From Saccopteryx bilineata (Eukaryota; Chordata; Mammalia; Chiroptera; Emballonuridae), in NCBI RefSeq assembly GCF_036850765.1, contig NC_089490.1, forward strand, positions 241,366,442 to 241,430,441: DNA of 64,000 nucleotides. The letters are read 5' to 3'. The position numbers were made by a program, and so were the translations under genes. Numbering within the stretch: the stretch's first letter is position 1; each line of letters opens with the position of its first letter. A model generated the notes under the pieces. It was not told the DNA's origin. It did not search any database and was given only the letters and a program-made list of their open reading frames with translations. Positions 55,401 through 61,902 of the stretch are shown piece by piece.

Positions 55401-56253
55401 CAACCCAGGGGCCCCAGCAGGCGGGCCTTGAATCTGTAATCTGTGAAACTGGGGTTCCTCACAGCAGGTTATGGGGTTCCCTGCAGCATGAATGTAAAAA
55501 GGCTCTGTAAACAATAAGTGTGACACAAACCTTATTGACACACCCCCTGTCATTCCTCCTGGGGTGCTGGGTGAGCCTCCAAGGGGCCTCACACTCTGCC
55601 CTCCTTTCCCCAGGTACAAGACGGTGGTGACCACCCGGAGGGCTGCAGTGGCCATCGCTGGCTGCTGGGTCCTCTCCTTTGTGGTGGGCCTGACACCCAT
55701 GTTCGGCTGGAACAACCTACGTGCGGTAGAGCAGGCCTGGGCAGCCAATGGCAGCGTGGGCGAGCCCGTGATTGAATGTGAGTTTGAGAAGGTCATCAGC
55801 ATGGAGTACATGGTCTACTTCAACTTCTTCGTTTGGGTGCTGCCGCCTCTGCTGCTCATGGTCCTGATCTACCTGGAGGTCTTCTACCTGATCCGCAAGC
55901 AGCTCAACAAGAAGGTGTCGGCCTCCGGCGGTGACCCACACAAGTACTACGGGAAGGAGCTGAAGATCGCCAAGTCACTGGCCCTCATCCTCTTCCTCTT
56001 TGCGCTCAGCTGGCTGCCCCTGCACATCCTGAACTGCATCACCCTCTTCTGCCCCTCCTGCCACAAGCCCAGCATCCTCACCTACATTGCAATCTTCCTC
56101 ACGCATGGCAATTCGGCCATGAACCCCATCGTCTACGCCTTCCGCATCCACAAGTTTCGGGTCACCTTCCTCAAAATCTGGAATGACCATTTCTGCTGCC
56201 AGCCGGCACCGCCCGTTGACAAGGACCCCCCGGAAGAGAGGCCAGAGGACTAG
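30502..56253 (+). CDS. ADORA1: Adenosine A1 receptor, complete (two coding exons)
   Basis: This class A G-protein-coupled receptor binds adenosine at the plasma membrane and signals through Gi/o to lower cAMP and open K+ channels. The exons 30502-30842 and 55614-56253 join to 981 bases: 326 aa plus stop, the human length with no indels. Seven membrane helices are evident. Visible family marks include 'DRYLRV' at the end of TM3, glycosylation sequon 'NGS' (N159), EL2 'CEFEK' with Cys169 and ligand-contact Phe171/Glu172, 'SWLPLH' in TM6 (Trp247, His251, Asn254), '[13 protein letters not shown]' in TM7 (Thr277, His278, NPxxY), and C-tail Cys309. The stop TAG is at 56251-56253. The intron falls in the IL2 Arg codon, as expected for adenosine receptor genes. 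Confidence 0.97.
35200..36120 (+). mobile_element. Old L1-like 3' fragment, split by a SINE
   Basis: Phrases such as 'ataacattatcaccagtaattctaccacc', 'gcatttcttcatgtcaataaaaattattctg' and 'ttatttggattattaccaatttctcg' recall the 3' untranslated end of old mammalian L1 elements. It is heavily decayed, with no reverse transcriptase frame. The SINE at 35418-35637 interrupts it. Confidence 0.5.
35418..35637 (-). mobile_element. Second-family SINE, diverged
   Basis: In minus orientation. A 10-base duplication 'accacctatt' lies at 35408-35417 and 35638-35647. It has the body 'agcatcaactcccatatatgccttgaccaggc' (complement) and a decayed head ending near 35635. Confidence 0.75.
36490..36700 (+). mobile_element. 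Old L1-like 3' fragment
   Basis: 'tgtaaccaccacccagatcaacat', 'aaggctccctggtgtcactcctg', 'gtaaccactgggctgc' and 'gattggttttgcctgttcttgaac' follow, in order, a phrase series I associate with old L1 3' ends. There is no coding content. Confidence 0.5.
38274..38594. mobile_element. hAT-type non-autonomous DNA transposon
   Basis: The 321-bp element starts 'caagggtcaggaaac' and ends 'ttcccgacccttg'. The terminal inverted repeats begin CAAGGGTC/GACCCTTG and extend imperfectly. It is flanked by a perfect 8-bp target-site duplication, ctctagag (38266-38273 and 38595-38602). The body pairs 'gagagccatacaac' with 'gagccacatctggctcacgagcc', typical of short hAT elements. There is no transposase. Confidence 0.88.
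39191..39234 (+). repeat. (GGT)n trinucleotide microsatellite
   Basis: About 14 GGT units follow a run of seven G (39185-39191). The G-rich plus strand, here the transcribed-sense strand of ADORA1 pre-mRNA, could fold into quadruplex-like structures. Confidence 0.92.
40154..40393. mobile_element. Tc1/mariner-like MITE, 240 bp
   Basis: The left end 'cagtggtaccttgaaatac' and the complement of the right end 'cagtggtaccttgagatac' match at all but one of the first 19 bases. TA dinucleotides flank both ends (40152-40153 and 40394-40395), the Tc1/mariner target duplication. The interior has no transposase frame. Confidence 0.88.
40401..40820 (-). mobile_element. SINE, tRNA-headed, young copy
   Basis: In minus orientation. 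The duplication 'gtatagcttttt'-type sequence lies at the left (from 40393) and right (40821-40833), so it inserted directly at the end of the mariner-like MITE. It carries an additional 'gcccaccagggggcgacgctct' unit (40495-40565 region). Confidence 0.94.
43871..44136 (+). mobile_element. Second-family SINE, young copy
   Basis: An exact 11-base duplication 'gaccatccatg' (43860-43870 and 44137-44147). The head 'cctgacctgtggtggcgcag' with 'gccggttcaaaaccc' is followed by a CT-rich body and a compound A-rich tail of three A-runs separated by short non-A stretches (44046-44136). Confidence 0.94.
44979..45002 (+). repeat. (TCC)n short microsatellite
   Basis: About seven tandem TCC units lie inside the ADORA1 intron. 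No other feature is apparent around it. Confidence 0.8.
45150..45260 (+). repeat. L2/MIR-type relic
   Basis: 'ttactgagtgcctactatgtgccaggcactgtgg' followed by 'ctctgggtacttgcagttaa' is standard wording of an old mammalian LINE2/MIR-related 3' end. A second, weaker example lies at about 49915-50000. Confidence 0.6.
51570..51783 (-). mobile_element. Second-family SINE, cluster member 1
   Basis: In minus orientation. The tail is the 'tttatttatttattcattcattc' run near 51570-51605, and the head complement ends 'catcacaggccaggc' at 51783. 'tatcttt' flanks both sides (51562 and 51784), a possible target-site duplication. Confidence 0.8.
51791..51832 (+). repeat. (GT)n microsatellite
   Basis: About 21 uninterrupted GT units lie at the 3' (tail) side of a minus-strand SINE, the usual place for tail-derived microsatellites. 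Confidence 0.93.
51833..52165 (-). mobile_element. Second-family SINE, long-body form, cluster member 2
   Basis: In minus orientation. The plus strand shows 'agagaaatgagaagcaccaattc', 'accttagttgttcatcgattac' and repeated 'caagccagtgacc' units, ending 'ccaatactctggtcaggc'. The layout is the same as at 23809-24130. Confidence 0.85.
52174..52533 (-). mobile_element. First-family SINE, cluster member 3
   Basis: In minus orientation. The exact duplication 'caggctatttt' lies at 52163-52173 and 52534-52544, at the head end of cluster member 2. An internal (GA)n expansion at about 52399-52434 replaces the usual purine-rich body section. Confidence 0.9.
53404..53512 (+). repeat. 110-bp direct duplication, copy 1
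   Basis: The segment from 'cgggccttgaatctg' to 'gacacaaacc' reappears at 55422-55532, identical apart from a 2-base TG difference. Here it continues smoothly from a MIR relic to the left (53355 onward), so this looks like the source copy. Confidence 0.9.
55422..55532 (+). repeat. 110-bp direct duplication, copy 2
   Basis: It is the same sequence as 53404-53512 but starts abruptly in the middle of the MIR relic, after unrelated sequence ('ccccagcagg'), which marks it as the derived copy. It ends about 80 bases before the acceptor of the last ADORA1 exon. Confidence 0.9.
55614..56253 (+). CDS. ADORA1: ADORA1 coding exon 2
   Basis: The acceptor 'tttccccag' ends at 55613. It completes the Arg codon and reads [16 protein letters not shown].., then TM4 to TM7 and the C-tail. 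The tail reads '[15 protein letters not shown]' and ends 'EERPED' with TAG. Position 308 is Cys, where I recall Arg in human. Confidence 0.97.
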
Positions 56254-57445
56254 GCTCCACCTGCCCAGACACGGTGTCTCGGCTCAGGGTCACCTCCCAC
56301 TGACCCACTCGTCTCCGTGAGCTTCTCCAGCACAGCGGCTGGGTCTGGGTGCCCTGTGCTTCTGGGTCCTGCAGGAGGTTTGGGGGCAGTCCATGGGGAA
56401 GGAACCGGGTAACCTGAGGGGGAGAGAAAAGTGGCTTGAGCCTCCTCACCTGCCTGACCACCAAAGGCAGCTCCAGCTGCAGGCGAAGGAGGCTCGTGGG
56501 CTGGGAGGGCGAGCTCAGCCCCTGCAGGCAGGGTCTTAGTGGTTGTGGCCCTGCCGCCTTGAGACCAAGCTTAAGGAGAGAAGGGGATCCCCTCCAAGAT
56601 GAGTGAAGGAGAGAAACCGATGCCTTGGCCTTGCTTACTCTTCTGTAGGGAAAGGTGTCCAGAGCCACTGAGGGGCAAAAGGAAGAAACCTCGGTCCCCA
56701 CCTCCCACGCTGGGTGCTCCCAGCCATTCTGGGTGCCAGCGTGCCAGCCCTTGTGGCTCTGAGCAGCCCAGGACTGTCCTTAAGAGGGAAGCAGAAAGAG
56801 TCAGTCCAGAAACCATCTGCTGTATTCGGCAGCAGCCTTTGGAGGGGCTGGGAGCCTCGGGAGCAAGCGTGGACTGGTGGTGTGGGCGTCCTGCAGTTCT
56901 GCAGCCACCAGGTGGAAGCACTGAGCACCCCTTGAGCTTGACGACCTGTCACCTGGCCACCAGCCTGGAGATGGGCCTGGACTCCTCTACGTAAGGCCCA
57001 TCTCAGCTGCTCTGGGCCTGATGGAGACATGCCAGCTCTTGGGAGCACTGTGCTTGCCTGGTGAAGGGCGGACGAGGGAAATGGCGGACTGTGGGCTGCG
57101 CTGGGATGAGACATGACAGGCAGGTGTAGGGCAGAGGAGGCCACGCCCCTGAGAGGGTGGGCGGGCGAGAAGATCCTGCTGTCCTCTCAGTACCCTCAGT
57201 GCCCCTTGCCATTTCGCCCAGTTTTTATGGGCTCTGCTGCAGTCAAGGTTTTTAGGGTGCGTGGGGAAGAGTCCACCCCCTGTCAAGGCCAGAGCCGCTT
57301 TTCAGACGCTGAAGGGGGGAGTGGAATTCTGAGTGTGAATAGCGACTCCAGAGCTGGATTCCAGGGCCTTCCTCTCTCAGGGATGGGTTTGTGCCTGGAC
57401 TCCCAGGGAGGCCACCTGACTAATAAAAGACTGTGAACCCACATA
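56254..57445 (+). other. ADORA1: ADORA1 3' UTR
   Basis: It runs from the stop to just past AATAAA at 57422-57427. Unique sequence, no SINE. About 1.2 kb. Confidence 0.7.
57422..57427 (+). terminator. ADORA1: ADORA1 poly(A) signal
   Basis: 'gactaataaaagactgtgaac' contains the first canonical AATAAA on the plus strand after the ADORA1 stop. Confidence 0.75.
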
Positions 57446-57769
57446 GCACACTGCTGGGTATCCACCTCCACACCCTAGGGCGACAGACAGCCTCTGCTTG
57501 GAGGCTGCAGCCGGGTGGCTCTGAGAAGTGGGGGGTGTTCCAGGGCAGGGTGTGTCTGTTTGTAATGGGGGGGGGGTAGCCAGCCGTGAAGATGAACGCA
57601 AGACCCTGAAAAATCTTATGTTAGGAAAGTCCCCATGACTCCTGAGTCCCTCCCACTGGACCTTCCTATGGTGTCATCTGTGGAGATCCTCTCATGGTGA
57701 CGCATTCAATACCCCTTCACAGTGACAGGGTGCCTCCCCCTCGCGATGACGATCACTGTCAGAGGCCTG

Positions 57770-58466
57770 ACTGTAACCACACACCTTTATTTGACCGCTT
57801 CTTGCCCAGCCTGCAACTCTGTGCAATGGCATGCCAACCCGGCACCATCCAGTGCCCTTGTGCCCGGGAAGCCTGTCCTGGGGCCTGCCAGGCCCATTGC
57901 TGGGTACTGGGCTCCAGCACCCAGGGGGAGGGAGGCTAGGCTGGTGCCAGCAAGGAAGCAGAGCCGTCAGCTGTCATCCGTGGAGCTTGATTTGGGCCTG
58001 GCAGCCCTGACCCCTCAGGCCCACAGCACCTGGCAGAGAGCGTGCCTTGTGAGCACGGGTGTTGGCTGAACTGGGCTGAGGCAGTGGGGTGGGCAGGGGA
58101 GCCTTTCCTGGCCCAGGTGTGAGCTTGCCCACTTCCTCACTGTCCAGAGCCTCAGGACCACCTTATAGGCAAGGCAGACATGAGTTGTTGTCCCCACTTT
58201 TCTGACGAGAAACAGTCCAAGAGAACGCCCCGGCCTAAGGTCACTCAGAGCCAGGACTAGACTACCTACCGCATCACTGCCCTCCAGACCTCATCAGCAG
58301 TGCCCCCTGCCAGCTGTTTCCGTGTCTCTGGAGCAGCCCCAGGACTGTGTGTAGCCACAGACCTGTGCCCAGAGCTCACTGCCACCTCCCCTTCTCACCC
58401 ACCCCTGCCCTGCCCCCGCCCAGGGAGCAGGTCCGCCATTACCTTCCGCATGCCCTCCACTGCTCT
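57770..58466 (-). other. MYBPH: MYBPH 3' UTR (inferred)
   Basis: On the minus strand it lies between the proposed stop (58467) and AATAAA at 57791-57786. No coding potential is recognised. The extent depends on the terminal-exon call. Confidence 0.45.
57786..57791 (-). terminator. MYBPH: MYBPH poly(A) signal
   Basis: Plus-strand 'tttatt' in 'cacctttatttgacc' is AATAAA on the minus strand. It is the first one beyond the last Ig exon and about 360 bases from the opposing ADORA1 signal. Confidence 0.65.
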
Positions 58467-58477
58467 TCAGTGTGTGG
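58467..58477 (-). CDS. MYBPH: MYBPH terminal coding exon (tentative)
   Basis: The acceptor 'cttctatccacag' on the minus strand precedes 58477. The split codon gives Ala, then Thr, His and TGA (58469-58467). The result VK-ATH resembles the short Ala/His-ending tail I recall for MyBP-H. It is the best acceptor in range, but the exon is too short for proof. Confidence 0.45.
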
Positions 58478-61400
58478 CTGTGGATAGAAGCGACCCACAG
58501 GTTAGAGCTAGGGGTGGGAGGGCTGTGGGGGACCAAGTGAGGGTGGAGGAACCAGTGAGGCTCAAGGCTGACCCCCTGGTGGACCTCCACTGCTCTGTCC
58601 CCATGAGGCCACCTCCCGAGGGTGGGAAGTCTCACTATAAACTCAGTCCCCTCAGCTCTGCCTTGAGTCCAGCAGAAGAGGTGGCACCTCCTGTCCTCCC
58701 CCAGATCAGGTCCTGGTCCCTCAGGAGAGACCCTCCTCAAACCCTCACCTTTGACATCTAGCCGGCAGTCCACAGACGCCTCCCCCAGGTTATTGATGGC
58801 TTTGCAGGTGTAGACCCCGGAGTCAAAGGGGCTGGGTTTCCGGATCTCCAGGGTGCAGACGCCTTGCTCAGAGAAGGCGCGATATTTGGGGTCCCCCAGG
58901 ATGTTCATGTTGTTTTTCATCCAGATGATCTTGGGCTGGGGGAGCACAGTCACAGGGAGGCTGGGAAGCTGGCTGGCTGGCACAGAATGCTCCAGGGCCA
59001 TCCTCAGCCCACCTGCCCCCCCACCCCCGCACAGCAGGCCCTGCTCCTCACCCTGGGTGATGCTCGGACACTGCAGGAAAGCTGGGTGCTGTAGCCAGGG
59101 GTGGTTGTGTGGTCAGCCAGGGGCTGGGTGAATGAGGGGGCTTCTGAGAGGTCCCTCTGAACAAATCCTTTAGTTTTGACCTCAACATCTGGGTTCAGGG
59201 GAGAAAATGGGGTGAATCTGAGGTCGCAGAAGGAGACCTCTCAGGACTGACCTCAACCCTTTTCCTAAAATAATGCCTGTAGCTTCCATGGGGGGGGGTC
59301 TCCTGACAGCGGCTGTCTGACATGATGATGGCCAGCAGAAGAGGTGTCTAGAGGATGGGAGAGCATCTCGCCCCCTTGGGAGTCCTGTGGCAGACCCCAG
59401 GCTCCTAGAGTCTTTGGGAAGCCAGGCATGGCCACTATGTGGGAACTCAGAGAAAGAAATGTCTCAAAGAGGCAGAGGGAAATTGAGGCCTGGGAGGGTC
59501 AGAGAGGGTGCAGAGAGAGGGTGGGCAGGAGAACAGGAGGATGAGACATCTTGGCTGAGGGTGGAGGCCAGCAGCTGGAGACACTCCATTTCATTTCTGT
59601 TTGTCTTTGGAGATCTGACTGGCTTTCCTTTTTTAAATAAACATTTCTTCCTAATTTTGTGAGGCTCAGGCTGCTGTTAAAAACTGTGAGCCTTCTGGCG
59701 CCCACACAGATTCTGTGTGGGGGAGGGCTCTGGAGCACTCAGGGTGACCAGAAAGGTTTGGGATTCCGCACTGGATGTGAAGGGTCATGCCCCTTGTGGA
59801 GACAGTCAATACCTGGCTCTCTCTTTTCCATCTGTGTAGTATTATGTTAGGGTTGGGAGGTTTATGTTATCAGCAAACTTCCCAGAGTCCACTATTCATA
59901 CTGTCCTTCAGATTGGTTTCCCTGGGACACTACAAGTGAGACCCAATGACTGTTATGATGTCTGTAACTACACAGCATCTTTAAAATAAACACACACAGT
60001 CATCGAGGGGCACTTGTTATTTGCATGGTACTGCTCTGATGTGTTTCTTAAATCAGTGTACTACATACACGTCTTTGTGGTTGTGTGTGTGCACCTAGTT
60101 GTGCATGGGTGTGTGTGTGCGTGAGTGTGTGTGTGTGTGTGTGTGTGAGCCTGTGCACAGCTGTGCATAGATGAGGACAGGACAGCACTTTTGGTGAGTG
60201 GCATCCATGAGAAGCCCTCATGGGGGGCAGCTGGGACACCATGGAGAAGCTGGAGGTGGAGATGTGAATGCCAGCCTCCTGGTCCAGGACCTGACCCACC
60301 TGCCTTCTGCATTTTCTGGATGTGGGCAAGCTCCTTGGTGTTGGTGGCAGAGTCGCTGAGTCCACACAGGTTTTCCGAAAAGACCCGGAAGGAGTACGAG
60401 TTGCCCACGATGAGGTCAGAGATAGTGCAGGTGTTCGGGTGGTAGCGCTCCAGCACGGTGAACCATTGCTGTGGGGACCCGGCTCTGTCCTCTCAGCTGT
60501 CACCCCACCCTCGCCTCCTTGCTTACCCTGCTCCTCCCCTGGGAGGCTGAGGCATCTAGTCTTGGGCCAGGGGGACTTTCAACTGGGAGAAAGGGTCTCA
60601 GGGTCATTCAGGTGATCTCTGTGGGGTCCTCAGGGAATTCAAGAGTCTTACACTCAAAATGTGGTCCCAGGACCAGCAGAGGCAGTTTGGGAGCTTCTTA
60701 GATTTCAGCTCTCACCCTGAATCTACTGAATCACTCTCTGCATTTTAGCAAGATGCTCAGATGATTCACACATGCATGAACATCCCAGAAGTGCCACTGG
60801 GGCCCTGGAGGGCATCAAGGAATGCCCCTACCCCGTGTGGTCTTTAGGAGGAAACAGGCTCAGAGATGGAAGGGCTGTTTGTTGCAAAAGCTGCAGGAGG
60901 CAGACTAAAACTCAGACTCTCTGTGGGCCGGGCCTCTCAGTACACCTTGACTACTCCCCCCCCCACTCGCCCTTCCCCCCAGAACTCTGCTCCAACAGCT
61001 TACCCCTGTCTTCTTGTCTGCCTTCTGCACTGTGTAGCCCAAAAGCTCTGTGTTGCCTGTGTCCTGGGGTGGTGTCCACTCAAGGGCAGCATTGCAGCCC
61101 CAGACGTCCAGTAGCTTAATGCTGCTGGGCGGTCCTGGTTTCTCTGCAGGACCAGAGTGTCAGGGGGAGCGAGGTGGAGGGCCGGGCTCATCATAAAACC
61201 CCCACACGCAAGGACCTGCCCCCCTGGCCGGACCACGAGCATCAGCTCTGGGTCACTGGCAGAGCTTCCTGCCTGCCCTGGCCGCATACCGATGACCAGG
61301 ATGTTGATGGATGCCCGGGCCTCCATGCCTTCTAGCCGCACAGTGAGCTCATAGCAGCCTGAGTCTGAGCGCTGGACCGAGCGGATGAAGAGGATGGAGT

Positions 61401-61902
61401 CTCGGTCTCCGTTCCGCACGTTCACCCTCTGGCTGTCCAGGGCGTGGCCATTGTGGGTCCATGAGGCCTGGGGCTTAGGATTCCCCTGGAGGGAGGAACC
61501 CTCAGGGTATGTGCAGGAGGGGCCAGCACCCCACACCCACCCAATTCTGGGATCTCTGGAGCTGTGTCTGGGGAGCCGCCCCCATCAGCCCTTCCCAGGA
61601 GGGACAGCAGAGGCTGGAACCGCAGGTGCTGCCCAGAGCCTCACCCTGCAGGTGTCCAGCCAGCCCTGGGATGAACAGAGGGAGGATGGGGCCACTGGGC
61701 AGGTCCCAGGTCGACCCAACAGGGATCCTGACAGTTCCTGGGCTGTTCCTTTCCCTGCAGGTGGGGCTCTGATTTCCACCCATGCTTGTTCTCGGGGCAG
61801 GAGACATACACACCTGGAAGGGAATCTGAAGGTTGACTGCCTCTCCTACCTGGCGGAGGTAGGTTTGACGGAGGTGACGGGGCACTCGGATCTTGGGGGC
61901 CT
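58467..61902 (-). CDS. MYBPH: Myosin-binding protein H, C-terminal part (seven exons)
   Basis: MyBP-H is a thick-filament protein of the vertebrate A-band that binds myosin and is built from FN3 and C2-type Ig domains. On the minus strand the exons 61902-61814, 61485-61290, 61143-61004, 60468-60300, 59188-59052, 58935-58749 and a short 58477-58467 join in one frame of about 309 codons with correct GT-AG borders. They encode Ig, FN3 and a second Ig domain. The N-terminal unique region and first FN3 domain are beyond 64000. The order next to ADORA1 supports MYBPH over the MYBPHL and MYBPC paralogues, as does the 'HIQK' to 'ADVEV..' linker. Confidence 0.92.
58749..58935 (-). CDS. MYBPH: MYBPH exon: last Ig domain
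   Basis: The acceptor 'gctcccccag' precedes 58935. It reads [20 protein letters not shown], '[20 protein letters not shown]' and '[18 protein letters not shown]' plus one base. Trp and the DSGxYxC motif are typical of a titin/MyBP-type Ig fold. The donor has GT at 58748-58747. Confidence 0.95.
59052..59188 (-). CDS. MYBPH: MYBPH exon: linker and start of last Ig domain
   Basis: No long open frame marks this exon; I found it by phase and motif. The acceptor 'tgaacccag' precedes 59188. It completes Asp, then reads [20 protein letters not shown], '[20 protein letters not shown]' and 'RASPR'. The donor 'agg|gtgagg' has GT at 59051-59050. It joins both neighbours in phase. Confidence 0.92.
60079..60147 (+). 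repeat. (GT)n microsatellite, interrupted
   Basis: GT repeats with 'gcacctagttgtgcatg' and 'gcgtga' interruptions lie in the MYBPH intron between 60300 and 59188. Confidence 0.9.
60300..60468 (-). CDS. MYBPH: MYBPH exon: second half of FN3 domain
   Basis: The acceptor 'gtccccacag' precedes 60468. It reads [20 protein letters not shown] and '[17 protein letters not shown]', the FN3 Y-x-F-R-V motif, ending 'HIQKMQKA' plus one base. The donor has GT at 60299-60298. Confidence 0.95.
61004..61143 (-). CDS. MYBPH: MYBPH exon: first half of FN3 domain
   Basis: The split Glu codon is followed by [20 protein letters not shown] and '[20 protein letters not shown]'. The FN3 W-T-P-P and G-Y-x-V-Q-K landmarks are clear. 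The donor 'ggg|gtaagc' has GT at 61003-61002. Confidence 0.94.
61290..61485 (-). CDS. MYBPH: MYBPH exon: rest of first visible Ig domain
   Basis: It reads [20 protein letters not shown] and on through '[19 protein letters not shown]', the Ig F-strand DSGxY motif, ending 'ASINILVI' plus one base. The donor has GT at 61289-61288. Confidence 0.94.
61814..61902 (-). CDS. MYBPH: MYBPH exon: start of first visible Ig domain
   Basis: The acceptor 'ctggtgcag' precedes 61902. It reads (E)[20 protein letters not shown] and 'AVNLQIPFQ'. The donor 'cag|gtgtgt' has GT at 61813-61812, phase 0. The strand that usually carries the first Ig cysteine has none here, as in other MyBP Ig domains of this type. 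Confidence 0.93.

Larger units (their letters stand above)
30843..55613 (+). other. ADORA1: ADORA1 intron, 24.8 kb
   Basis: I see no further coding exon. The intron carries old L1-like sequence (35200-36120 and 36490-36700), several MIR/L2 relics, SINEs at 35418, 40401, 43871, 51570-52533, two DNA transposons (38274 and 40154), microsatellites, and a 110-bp direct duplication (53404 and 55422). Confidence 0.75.
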
